Source: Clostridiales bacterium (GTDB lineage: Bacteria > Bacillota > Clostridia > Lachnospirales > Lachnospiraceae). Taken from it: a stretch of 59,343 bases of DNA. Below the pieces are notes generated by a model. That model searched no databases and had not been told where the DNA came from. It was given only the letters and a program-made list of their open reading frames with translations. The DNA lies in NCBI GenBank assembly GCA_021202925.1, contig JAJQCD010000025.1, positions 1-59,343 on the forward strand, read 5' to 3'. Positions 33,162 through 41,122 of the stretch are shown in pieces (position 1 is the stretch's first letter; the number at the start of each line of letters is the position of its first letter). The position numbers were made by a program, and so were the translations under genes.

Positions 33162-34295
33162 ATGAAAATCATCAATGCGATGGTCTATACGGAGGAAGGC
33201 GTCTTTGCGAGAAGGGACGTATATACCGATGGGGAATGGATTGCGGAGACCAGCACGGATGGAGAAATTCTGGATGGAACGGGCTGTTATCTGATCCCGG
33301 GACTGACGGATATCCATTTCCATGGTTGTGTGGGGCACGATTTCTGCGATGGTACGCATGAGGCAATGGAAGCCATGGCGGTCTATGAGGCGTCGCGGGG
33401 AGTTACGACGATTGTGCCGGCGACGATGACGCTTGGCCGGACGGCGCTGGGAGCGATCTGCCGGGCGGCGGCTTCTTACCAGAGTGAAAGAGGGGCGATT
33501 CTCTGCGGAATCAATATGGAGGGACCGTTTCTTTCCATGGCGAAGAGGGGCGCCCAGAACGGAGCGTTTGTCATTGGCCCGGATGTGGAACTGTTCCGGG
33601 AGTGGAATGAAGCGTCCGGTCACATGGTGAAGCTCCTTGCCATTGCGCCGGAGGTGCCGGGAATGGAGAACCTGATCCGGGAACTGAAAGACGAGGTGGT
33701 GTTATCCGTGGCGCATACCACCGCGAATTACGAGCAGGCGGCGAGAGCCTTCGCGGGCGGCGTTCATCATGTGACGCATCTGTACAATGCGATGACGGGG
33801 CTTTCTCATCGGGAGCCGGGCGTAGTAGGGGCTGCGGCGGATAATCCTCAGGTGGAGGCGGAACTGATCTGTGACGGCGTGCACATTCATCCGGTGACGG
33901 TGCGACAGACGTTCAAACTGTTTGGCGATGAGCGGATCATTCTGATCAGTGATTCGATGGAGGCGACGGGAATGCCGGATGGCGAGTATGCACTCGGCGG
34001 ACAGAAGGTGATCAAGAAGGGAAGTCTGGCCACGCTGGCGGATGGAACCATAGCCGGTTCGGTTACCAATCTGATGGACTGCCTGCGAACAGCCGTGCGT
34101 GAGATGGGAATTCCATTGACGAGTGCGGTGAAGTGTGCGGCGGTCAATCCGGCGAAATCCGTTGGGATTTACGATCGGTACGGGAGCATTTCGACCGGGA
34201 AGGCGGCCAATCTGGTGCTCCTGCGGGAAGACGACCTTCGTACGGCGTGCGTGATTCTGAGAGGAAAGATCCTGACCGATCGGTTGACCGAGTGA
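33162..34295 (+). CDS. nagA: N-acetylglucosamine-6-phosphate deacetylase
   Basis: Removes the acetyl group from GlcNAc-6-phosphate and feeds NagB. It belongs to the amidohydrolase fold, 377 residues. The metal motif 'LTDIHFHG' (HxH), 'INMEGPFLS' (Glu ligand), 'SVAHTTANYEQA', 'GVHHVTHLYNAMTGLSHREP' and the catalytic Asp in 'LISDSMEATG' are all present. GGAGG is 7 bases before the ATG at 33162; an earlier in-frame ATG at 33138 is less likely. It forms the amino-sugar pair with nagB. This pathway also recycles wall sugars released by hydrolases such as those encoded nearby. Confidence 0.95.
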   Translation: MKIINAMVYTEEGVFARRDVYTDGEWIAETSTDGEILDGTGCYLIPGLTDIHFHGCVGHDFCDGTHEAMEAMAVYEASRGVTTIVPATMTLGRTALGAICRAAASYQSERGAILCGINMEGPFLSMAKRGAQNGAFVIGPDVELFREWNEASGHMVKLLAIAPEVPGMENLIRELKDEVVLSVAHTTANYEQAARAFAGGVHHVTHLYNAMTGLSHREPGVVGAAADNPQVEAELICDGVHIHPVTVRQTFKLFGDERIILISDSMEATGMPDGEYALGGQKVIKKGSLATLADGTIAGSVTNLMDCLRTAVREMGIPLTSAVKCAAVNPAKSVGIYDRYGSISTGKAANLVLLREDDLRTACVILRGKILTDRLTE

Positions 34296-34339
34296 AGTAC
34301 GGGACAGGGAAGTCAACTGGCCTGATGAAAAGTTGAAAA

Positions 34340-34376
34340 ACTGGTTATACCACAATGCCACTTTTTGCATTATAGT
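34340..34376 (+). promoter_or_regulatory. Candidate promoter with GntR/HutC-like palindrome
   Basis: ACTGGTTATACCACA (34340-34354) contains TGGT-TAT-ACCA, resembling operators of GntR/HutC regulators such as NagR and DasR but one base shorter. TATAGT at 34371-34376 could be the -10 of the pyridoxamine kinase gene, which places the palindrome over the -35. No GntR gene is in the window. Confidence 0.35.
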
Positions 34377-34383
34377 GAACGAC

Positions 34384-34458
34384 AGGAAACGACGATGCGA
34401 AGCCTTGCCCGAAGGGGCATGCAGAGCAGGTCTGAGTCTTTGTCGTGGCTTCGTTTCC
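34384..34458 (-). repeat. Dispersed repeat, copy C (inverted, divergent)
   Basis: Bases about 34404-34436 match the reverse complement of the CTTGC-to-GGGTAAAG part of the 24.3 kb element at roughly 28 of 33 positions. The copy contains TGCCC-GAAG-GGGCA and is closed by a longer stem (GGAAACGA...AGCC with GGCT-TCGTTTCC). It lies in the leader of the pyridoxamine kinase gene. Confidence 0.65.
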
Positions 34459-34503
34459 GTTTCCCAGGAGTATGTCGGAGCCCGGCGTAAAGGAGGTCTG
34501 ATC

Positions 34504-35325
34504 ATGAAAAAAGTGGTTTCGATTCAGGATATTTCCTGTTACGGGCAGTGCTCGCTGACGGTGGCGCTGCCGATTTTGTCCGCATATGGAATTGAGACGG
34601 CAATTCTGCCTTCCGCGATTCTGAGTACACACACCGGAGGCTTTCAGGGGTTTACCAGCCTGGATCTGACGGAGGAAATGCCGCGGATTCTTGCGCACTG
34701 GATCAGGGAAGGGATTCGCTTTGACGCGATTTATACCGGTTATATCGGGGATGCCCGGCAGTTTGAGCTGATCCGGAAGGCGAAGAATTCGATTCTGACC
34801 GCGGGAGGAAAGCTGATGGTCGATCCGGCGATGGCGGATCACGGGAAGCTGTATGGTGCGTTGACTCCGGATATTGTTGCGGGGATGCGAACCCTGGTAA
34901 GGGATGCCGATGTGATTCTTCCGAACCTGACTGAAGCGGCTTTTCTGCTGGATGTTCCTTACGAGGAGCAGTATGACAGAAACCGGATTATGGAAATGCT
35001 GAAGAAGCTCGGAGAAATGGGACCGGAGACGGTGATTCTGACCGGCGTGTCTTTTGAGAATGGCAGAGTCGGCGCGGTTGCCTGGCAGAAGGAGAGCGGC
35101 GTATATCAGGAGTGCTTTACCGAGCGGATGCCCCGGGATTACCATGGAACCGGAGATGTATTCTCCAGCGTGGTAATTGCAAATCTCCTGAATGGGGTGG
35201 ATGTATCGGTCGCGCTGAAACGCGCGTGTGAGTTTGTGGTGGAGAGCATCCGTAATACGATGCCGGATGCGGAACATTCGTACGGAGTGAAGTTCGAATC
35301 CGTGCTGGCAAAGAACCGGGTCTGA
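34504..35325 (+). CDS. Pyridoxamine/pyridoxal kinase
   Basis: PfkB/ribokinase-like B6-vitamer kinase of 273 residues that phosphorylates pyridoxal, pyridoxine or pyridoxamine for PLP salvage. The N-terminus 'VVSIQDISCYGQCSLTVALP' and 'SAILSTHTGGFQG' match clostridial PdxK/PdxY-like enzymes. The anion hole and base are in 'HGTGDVFSSVVIANLL'. AAAGGAGG is 7 bases before the ATG at 34504. An in-frame extension upstream to 34333 runs through repeat copy C and is not part of the protein. Confidence 0.9.
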   Translation: MKKVVSIQDISCYGQCSLTVALPILSAYGIETAILPSAILSTHTGGFQGFTSLDLTEEMPRILAHWIREGIRFDAIYTGYIGDARQFELIRKAKNSILTAGGKLMVDPAMADHGKLYGALTPDIVAGMRTLVRDADVILPNLTEAAFLLDVPYEEQYDRNRIMEMLKKLGEMGPETVILTGVSFENGRVGAVAWQKESGVYQECFTERMPRDYHGTGDVFSSVVIANLLNGVDVSVALKRACEFVVESIRNTMPDAEHSYGVKFESVLAKNRV

Positions 35326-35337
35326 GGAAACAGTTAC

Positions 35338-35393
35338 ACGGCGTCGGTTTTTCGAAGCGACCGCAGGGTCGTTCGGGAAACCGGCGCCGTTTG
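35338..35393. terminator. Long bidirectional terminator between pyridoxamine kinase and HAD genes
   Basis: A near-continuous stem of about 24 bases (ACGGCG-CGGTTT...CGACC with GGTCG...AAACCG-CGCCGT) around a GCAG loop, with T-rich flanks on both strands. Confidence 0.88.
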
Positions 35394-35411
35394 CGTTCCC
35401 CGGTATTTCCA

Positions 35412-36077
35412 TTATTGTCCGGACAGGCAATCCTCCCGGATGAAGGGGATCACATCGGACAGAGAAGGCAGCAGCCGGGTCGCCATATCCTGATACTTCT
35501 GGTCCGGTATTTTCAGATCCGGAATGCAGATGACCGGGATTTCTGCCGCATAGGCAGCTTGAATACCGGCTTCGCTGTCTTCGAGCACCAGACAGTTCTG
35601 CGGCGGTTCTTTGGCTTTTTCACTGGCTTTCAGGAAGATTTCCGGGTGAGGTTTGCCGTTGCTGATTTCAGGACCGAAGACCATGTCGTCGAAGAAGGAA
35701 AGGATTTGGTTCCTGGCGAGGACGCCTTCCGCACGTTCTCTTGTGCTGGAAGAAGCCATGATGATTCGGTAGCGGTTGCCCTTCAGAAAGTGCAGAAGCT
35801 CCGTTGCTCCCGGCTTCAGGGGGATGCCCTTGCTGAAATATTCTTTTTCCCGGGCCATGACGAAGGACAGTCCTTCCTCTACAGAAAGAGGAATCTGATA
35901 CTGGTTGACCATATAGGTGACGTTTTTGACCAGGGTTTTTCCGCTGTTGTTGTGTGCATATTCTTCTAATGTAATGGTGTGGCCGTATGTTTTCAGAAAA
36001 TCCACTTCAATCTGATAATAGATCATTTCGCTGTCGATCAGCAGGCCGTCGAGATCAAAAATAACTGCTTTTATCAT
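35412..36077 (-). CDS. HAD-family phosphatase, beta-phosphoglucomutase-like
   Basis: 221-residue HAD hydrolase. Motif I 'AVIFDLDGLLIDSE' (nucleophile and acid Asp), motif II 'IIMASSSTRE', and motif III/IV with 'KPHPEIFLKASEKA' and 'CLVLEDSEAGIQAA' place it in the beta-PGM-like subclass. A helical cap lies between motifs I and II. The substrate is probably a sugar phosphate, but this cannot be told from sequence. AGGAGG (36085-36090 on the complement) precedes the ATG at 36077. The upstream in-frame extension has no ribosome site. Confidence 0.9.
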   Translation of the reverse strand: MIKAVIFDLDGLLIDSEMIYYQIEVDFLKTYGHTITLEEYAHNNSGKTLVKNVTYMVNQYQIPLSVEEGLSFVMAREKEYFSKGIPLKPGATELLHFLKGNRYRIIMASSSTRERAEGVLARNQILSFFDDMVFGPEISNGKPHPEIFLKASEKAKEPPQNCLVLEDSEAGIQAAYAAEIPVICIPDLKIPDQKYQDMATRLLPSLSDVIPFIREDCLSGQ

Positions 36078-36182
36078 AGCGGTTCCTCCTTGTGCGTTTC
36101 TGTCATTGTTTTCATCAATGACAGATGAAGATTGTTCCTTCCAATTATAACATGAAAAGCGACGGGATGCATGAAAAATTAC

Positions 36183-36211
36183 TTGTAATTGTTTTTGGAT
36201 TTCGGTAGAAT
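36183..36211 (+). promoter_or_regulatory. comEA promoter
   Basis: TTGTAA (36183-36188), a 17-base spacer and TAGAAT (36206-36211), 45 bases before the start. Confidence 0.7.
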
Positions 36212-36255
36212 AGAGACAGGCTGAATTGGGATTCTCTCGGGAAGGAGAGAAGAAC

Positions 36256-37047
36256 ATGAAGACGAGGTTTTCCGGTATTCTGAAGTGGCTGGCGCTGGCA
36301 GGATTTCTGCTGGCAGCCGGTTCTTTCTACAGTTGCGGGCTTTCCGGCTCGAATGGGGCAGGGCTGGTCCGTGCGGAGGAGAATGTGGAACCCATCGCAC
36401 AGGAGGAACCGGCAGCCGTGGCCAGACAGGAGACGGCAACCGGCGGGAATACCGATGAGACAGCGCCCGGGGTGGCAGAGGAACGGGAGGAGATAACATC
36501 TGCGGCTGTGGAGAAGACGGGCGCGGAACGTACGGCAGATGCGCAGACGATTTACATTTATATCTGCGGAGAGATCCTGCATCCGGGTGTTTACCGGATG
36601 GCGGAGGGACAGCGGATCTTCGAGGTCGTGGAGATGGCTGGCGGTTTTACGGAACTGGCGGCAGACAGCTGGCTGAACCTGGCGGAAGCCGTATACGATG
36701 GGATGAAGATTGAGGTGCCGAATCAGAATCAGGTACAGGACGAGGCCTGGCTGGCGGCGCATACCGCCGGGGCATCGCAGACAGCCGCTTTGTCCGGGGC
36801 TGTGACGTCCGCTCCGTCCGCAGAAGAGTCCGGGGCGGGGAGCGGAAGCGGTTTACAGAAGGTGAATATCAATACGGCGACGAAGGAGCAGCTGATGACG
36901 CTGACTGGCATCGGAGAGGTGAAGGCAGCGCGCATTGTTCAGTATCGGGATGAGAACGGAGCGTTTCGCCGGATTGAGGATATCACGAATGTACCCGGAA
37001 TCAAGGATGCGGCGTTTCAGAAGATAAAGGATGACATTACCATATAG
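36256..37047 (+). CDS. comEA: Competence protein ComEA-like DNA-binding protein
   Basis: Exported or membrane-tethered DNA-binding protein of 263 residues. A hydrophobic signal (residues 6-24) is followed by Cys27, a weak lipobox candidate. The next 70 residues are acidic low complexity. An SLBB domain ('IYICGEILHPGVYRMAEGQ') spans about 97-155. The C-terminal helix-hairpin-helix pair (about 200-263) has 'VNINTATKEQL', 'LTGIGEVKAARIVQYR' and 'ITNVPGIKDAAFQKI'. In competent bacteria ComEA captures double-stranded DNA for ComEC. comEC is not in the window, so real competence is not shown. Confidence 0.9.
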   Translation: MKTRFSGILKWLALAGFLLAAGSFYSCGLSGSNGAGLVRAEENVEPIAQEEPAAVARQETATGGNTDETAPGVAEEREEITSAAVEKTGAERTADAQTIYIYICGEILHPGVYRMAEGQRIFEVVEMAGGFTELAADSWLNLAEAVYDGMKIEVPNQNQVQDEAWLAAHTAGASQTAALSGAVTSAPSAEESGAGSGSGLQKVNINTATKEQLMTLTGIGEVKAARIVQYRDENGAFRRIEDITNVPGIKDAAFQKIKDDITI

Positions 37048-37127
37048 AGAATGGCGGAGATACGGGAAGCATTGACACAGGAATGCCAGGAACCCGGCAG
37101 CGCCGGATGATTGAAGGAGAGAACAGG

Positions 37128-37823
37128 ATGGCAAAGATTCTGGTAGTGGATGATGAGAAGCTGATTGTGAAGGGCATTCGCTTCAGTCTGGAACAGGATG
37201 GGATGCAGGTGGATTGCGCTTACGACGGGGAGGAAGCAATCAATCTGGCAAAACAGACGGAATATGACGTTGTGCTGCTCGATGTGATGCTGCCAAAGTA
37301 TGACGGGTTTGAGGTGTGCCAGGCAATCCGGGAGTTTTCAGAGATGCCGATTATCATGCTGACGGCGAAGGACAGCGACATGGATAAGATCCTGGGACTG
37401 GAGTACGCGGACGATTACATCACGAAGCCGTTCAATATTCTGGAAGTGAAGGCACGGATCAAGGCGATTATGCGCCGCAACGCCAAGAAATCCATGCAGG
37501 GAAAGAAGGAGGACGACCGGTTGATCACGGCCGGAGATCTGAAACTGGACCGCGACGGACGGCGCGTCTTCATCGGCGCGAAGGAGATCAATCTGACGGC
37601 GAAGGAGTTCGATTTACTGGAGCTGCTCGCGTGCAATCCGAATAAGGTATACAGTCGGGAAAATCTGCTCACACTGGTATGGGGGAACAAGGTATCGGAA
37701 TCCGGCGACGTGCGTACCGTTGACGTTCATGTGCGGCGTCTGCGCGAGAAGATTGAGCCGAGCCCGAGTGATCCGAAGTATGTGCATACCAAATGGGGCG
37801 TGGGGTATTATTTCCGGGTCTGA
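37128..37823 (+). CDS. OmpR/PhoB-family response regulator, orphan
   Basis: 231-residue transcription factor: receiver domain (1-115) with acidic pocket 'VVDDE', phospho-acceptor Asp52 in 'VVLLDVMLP', Thr79 in 'IIMLTAKD' and Lys100 in 'DYITKPFN', then a winged-helix DNA-binding domain (about 135-229) with 'LTAKEFDLLELLACNPNKVY' and 'TVDVHVRRLREKI'. The usual 'GLExGADDY' before the conserved Lys reads 'GLEYADDY', one residue short at the alpha4-beta5 region. No histidine kinase gene is adjacent. The ATG follows GGAGAG. Targets are unknown. Confidence 0.92.
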   Translation: MAKILVVDDEKLIVKGIRFSLEQDGMQVDCAYDGEEAINLAKQTEYDVVLLDVMLPKYDGFEVCQAIREFSEMPIIMLTAKDSDMDKILGLEYADDYITKPFNILEVKARIKAIMRRNAKKSMQGKKEDDRLITAGDLKLDRDGRRVFIGAKEINLTAKEFDLLELLACNPNKVYSRENLLTLVWGNKVSESGDVRTVDVHVRRLREKIEPSPSDPKYVHTKWGVGYYFRV

Positions 37824-37928
37824 TGGGTGTTTGCGTGCAGAAGAGGATGGGACGAAGGGGAGTGCGCTCTGCGTGAGGAAAGCGTCGGGCGCATTCTTTA
37901 TGAAGCGATTTTGTGACAGGAGAATGAG

Positions 37929-39392
37929 ATGGGCAGGGAGAAAAAGATCTGGTGGCGGCGTCTGGACAATACGGCGAAGATTTTTCCGGTGATTGCCAAT
38001 GAGAATATGAGTCAGGTGTTCCGGACATCGGTGACGTTAAAGGAAGAAATCCAGCCGGAGATGCTGCAACGGGCACTGGAAGCGATTCTGCCGGAGATCG
38101 ACCAGTTCCGGGTGAAGCTGAAACGTGGATTTTTCTGGTATTATTTTGAAGAAAACAGGGAAATTCCGCAGGTGAAGCAGGAGAGCAGGTATCCGTGCCG
38201 TTATATCAATCCGCATGAGAATCAGAAGTTTCTGTTCCGGGTCACATATTACGAGCGCCGGATCAATCTTGAAATGTTTCATGGACTGACGGATGGTCTG
38301 GGGTCGATTCTTTTCCTGAAACGGCTGACGATGCAGTACCTGCGCCTGGTGCACGGCCAACCGGCTTTGGAGCCGGCGGCAGACGAGGCGCCGGCGGAGG
38401 CACCGGAGCTGGAAGCGGTGGACAGCTATCTGGAGAATTATCATGAGATGCCGCATCACAGCTACAGTTCGCGGCCTGCGTACCGGATCAGCGGGCGGTT
38501 TATGCATCTGGGAAATATGCAGGTGTTACACGGCTACCTTCCCCTTGCCCAGACGAAAGCGGCCTGCAGCCGTTATGGTGTGACGGTCACCAAATATCTG
38601 GCCGCGGCCATGATCTGGTCGATCTGGCAGGAATACCTGGATGGAAAGAGCAGTCTGAGGCCGGTTGTTCTGAATGTGCCGGTTAATCTGCGGTCTTTTT
38701 TCCATTCCGATACGATCTCCAATTTTTTTGCCGTGACAATGATCGGGCAGCGGTTTCATAATCCGGACATGACGTTTGCAAACCTGGTCGGAAGAATCAG
38801 CCGACAGATGGATCGCAAGGCCAGCAAAGAACGGCTGGCCGAGAGCATTTCCTATAATGTCTCCAATGAGAAGAAGTGGTATCTGCGGGTGATTCCGTTG
38901 TTTATCAAGGCACCGGTGCTTCAGTACCTGTTCCGGAAAAAGGATCGGGCGTATTCGATGACGCTGTCCAATCTGGGTCTGATCCAGATGGAAGAGGCAT
39001 ATGCGGACGCGATCGAGCGGTTTCACATTTTTATCGGCGTTTCCCGACGTCAGCCGTTGAAGTGTACGGTTTGTTCGTATGGGAGTGAGATCGTGGTGAC
39101 GTTCGCTTCGGTATTGAAAGACAGTCGTCTGCAGAAGCGTTTTTTTGAGACTCTGCGGAACGATGGGATTCCGGTCACTTTGGAGGGGAATGAACTCTGT
39201 GGGGCGAGAAAACGGGATATGTATCCGCGCGTGCGCCTGATTCGGATTATGCGGCCAGGCGGTGGTCAGAAAGCAGCGCGAATAGCCGGGAAGGCCAGAA
39301 GCCTCTGGAAGACAGTAGTCAGCCAGATGCGGGATTATCTGAGCGGGAAGGCGAACTGGAAAGAGGAATTGCGGCGAAGACTTCATGTATGA
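37929..39392 (+). CDS. Condensation-domain/alcohol-acyltransferase superfamily protein
   Basis: 487-residue protein with the HxxxDG motif (H118-G-L-T-D122-G123) of the CAT/condensation/wax-synthase superfamily. 'NVPVNLRSFFHSDTISNFFA' is the second conserved region of that group. It is not preceded by an adenylation or carrier domain, so it is not a normal NRPS module. It probably transfers an acyl or acetyl group to a small acceptor. The C-terminus is Arg/Lys-rich. The next gene, 15 bases later, is an esterase, so the pair may act on the same ester or lipid. CAGGAGAATGAG lies before the ATG. The substrate is unknown. Confidence 0.75.
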   Translation: MGREKKIWWRRLDNTAKIFPVIANENMSQVFRTSVTLKEEIQPEMLQRALEAILPEIDQFRVKLKRGFFWYYFEENREIPQVKQESRYPCRYINPHENQKFLFRVTYYERRINLEMFHGLTDGLGSILFLKRLTMQYLRLVHGQPALEPAADEAPAEAPELEAVDSYLENYHEMPHHSYSSRPAYRISGRFMHLGNMQVLHGYLPLAQTKAACSRYGVTVTKYLAAAMIWSIWQEYLDGKSSLRPVVLNVPVNLRSFFHSDTISNFFAVTMIGQRFHNPDMTFANLVGRISRQMDRKASKERLAESISYNVSNEKKWYLRVIPLFIKAPVLQYLFRKKDRAYSMTLSNLGLIQMEEAYADAIERFHIFIGVSRRQPLKCTVCSYGSEIVVTFASVLKDSRLQKRFFETLRNDGIPVTLEGNELCGARKRDMYPRVRLIRIMRPGGGQKAARIAGKARSLWKTVVSQMRDYLSGKANWKEELRRRLHV

Positions 39393-39407
39393 TGAGGAGC
39401 GGACAGG

Positions 39408-40391
39408 ATGAATGACAGCCAGGTGAGCCTGATGGGAAGACTTGTGCGGGATGTGATGAAGAATATGATGGATTCCGCCATGGGGCATAAATTTCAGACC
39501 GGAGAGTATCGGATGGATCCGAAGGAACCGGCCTGGCTATGTCCGTCCGGGTTCGAATATGAAATCATCAGCATGGATCGTTTTAAGATGGAATATCTGC
39601 GGCCGGCCGGCGTCTGTACCGGGCGGGCGGTTCTGCAGCTTCACGGGGGCGGTTACATTGGTCCTATGAAGAATATTTACCGGGATTTTGCCGTACAATA
39701 TTCGCTTCTGAGCCGGGCGGCCGATGTGCTGACGGCGGATTACCGGGTCGCGCCGGAACATCCGTTTCCTGCCGCGCTTGAGGATGCGGTGACCGCATAT
39801 CAATGGCTGATCGGGACGAAGGCTTACGATCCGGAGCGGATTGTAGTGGCGGGAGATTCGGCGGGCGGCGGCCTGTCGCTGGCATTGATTCATTATCTGA
39901 AGGATCATGGCATACCGCTTCCGGCCGGGATCATCGTCATGTCCCCATGGACGGACGTGACCTGCAGCGGCGCTTCTTATGAGACGAATTATACGCGGGA
40001 TCCCCAGTTTGGCGGGACGACGGACAGCATGCTCTACCACAATCCTTATGTCGGGGAGGCAGACCCGCAGGATCCCTATCTGTCGCCATTGTTCGGAGAT
40101 TTTTCCGGATTTCCGCCGGTTCTGATCCAGGTGGGATCGGAGGAGATGCTGTTGGACGATTCGCGGATGCTGGCGGAGAAGCTGCGTGGAGCGCATGGAA
40201 AGCTGCGGCTGTCGATTTACGATGGCATGTTTCATGTATTCCAGATGGCATACCGGCTGATTCCGGAGAGTCGGGACGCCTGGGAGGAGGTTGGCCGTTT
40301 CCTGGAAATTATCTATGGTATTCGCTGGAAAAAGGCTGGGCAGCCGGTGAGGCGGGTGCGTTCCGGGCGAAAGAGGAGCGAACAGCCATGA
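39408..40391 (+). CDS. Alpha/beta hydrolase, hormone-sensitive-lipase-like esterase
   Basis: 327-residue cytosolic esterase of the HSL family. The oxyanion-hole motif is 'LHGGGYIG' (residues 78-85). The nucleophile Ser151 is in 'GDSAGGG'. 'DYRVAPEHPFPAAL' is the conserved HSL segment, the acid lies near 'LLDDSRML', and the catalytic His is in 'GMFHVFQM'. Residues beyond about 305 form a basic tail (RKRSEQP end). It is 15 bases behind the acyltransferase gene and overlaps rlmH by 4 bases, so all three are probably one transcript. Confidence 0.9.
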   Translation: MNDSQVSLMGRLVRDVMKNMMDSAMGHKFQTGEYRMDPKEPAWLCPSGFEYEIISMDRFKMEYLRPAGVCTGRAVLQLHGGGYIGPMKNIYRDFAVQYSLLSRAADVLTADYRVAPEHPFPAALEDAVTAYQWLIGTKAYDPERIVVAGDSAGGGLSLALIHYLKDHGIPLPAGIIVMSPWTDVTCSGASYETNYTRDPQFGGTTDSMLYHNPYVGEADPQDPYLSPLFGDFSGFPPVLIQVGSEEMLLDDSRMLAEKLRGAHGKLRLSIYDGMFHVFQMAYRLIPESRDAWEEVGRFLEIIYGIRWKKAGQPVRRVRSGRKRSEQP

Positions 40392-40867
40392 AGATTACGC
40401 TGGTGACGGTGGGGAAGATAAAAGAACGGTTTTATACGGACGCCATAGCGGAGTATACGAAACGTCTCAGCCGTTATTGCAAAACGGAGATCATCCAGGT
40501 GGCAGATGAGAAGACGCCGGATCGGGCGGGTGAGGCCCTGGAGCACCAGATCCGGGAACGGGAGGGGGAGCGTATCCTGGCGCAGATTCGGGATGACGCT
40601 TATGTGATTGCTCTGGCCATCGAGGGAGAGATGCTCGATTCGGTACAGCTTTCCGAAAAGCTTGGAAAGCTGGGGCTCTGTGGACGAAGCCAGATTGTTT
40701 TCGTGATCGGCGGTTCTCTCGGCCTTTCTGAGGCTGTGATGAGACGTGCGGATTATCATCTGAGTTTTTCGAGGATGACCTTTCCCCATCAGCTGATGCG
40801 GGTCATCCTTCTGGAACAGATTTACCGGAGTTTTCGTATTCTGACGGGGGAACCTTATCACAAATGA
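40388..40867 (+). CDS. rlmH: 23S rRNA pseudouridine-1915 N3-methyltransferase
   Basis: SPOUT-fold methyltransferase of 159 residues that methylates pseudouridine 1915 in helix 69 of 23S rRNA, using AdoMet. 'ITLVTVGKIKERFY' at the start, 'FVIGGSLGLSEAV' (AdoMet knot) and the C-terminal 'MTFPHQLMRVILLEQIYRSF' are diagnostic. The start overlaps the stop of the esterase gene (ATGA), so it is translationally coupled. Confidence 0.96.
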   Translation: MKITLVTVGKIKERFYTDAIAEYTKRLSRYCKTEIIQVADEKTPDRAGEALEHQIREREGERILAQIRDDAYVIALAIEGEMLDSVQLSEKLGKLGLCGRSQIVFVIGGSLGLSEAVMRRADYHLSFSRMTFPHQLMRVILLEQIYRSFRILTGEPYHK

Positions 40868-41122
40868 AGCGCACAGTGAGACAGGGGAGTTCTTCATCTG
40901 CAGAGAATCGGAAAACGGGCGGAACGTCAGAAAAAAGAAAGAAAAATATCATCTTTCGTTTATATTTATGTGATATACTTACAAAAGAACGTCAGGAGCG
41001 TGTTGATATGCTTCCGGCGAACAGCGGAATCGGTCGGTCGTGCGATCGGTTTGCGACCGATGGAACGCGTATATATGTGGAGCGGCAAGGCTGCTCAAAT
41101 CTGAAAGGAGGAGCGATTTACA
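40868..41122 (+). other. rlmH-wall protein intergenic region with extended -10 promoter
   Basis: TG-A-TATACT at 40971-40979 is an extended -10 promoter. The leader contains a stem (ATCGGTCG/CGACCGAT, about 41031-41063). A 125-codon open frame covering this stretch has no ribosome site and runs into the next gene in another frame, so it is not called. Confidence 0.5.

Noticed and set aside
34333-34503. N-terminal extension of the pyridoxamine kinase
   Set aside because: The in-frame stretch passes through repeat copy C and has no homology; AAAGGAGG and family homology fix the start at 34504.
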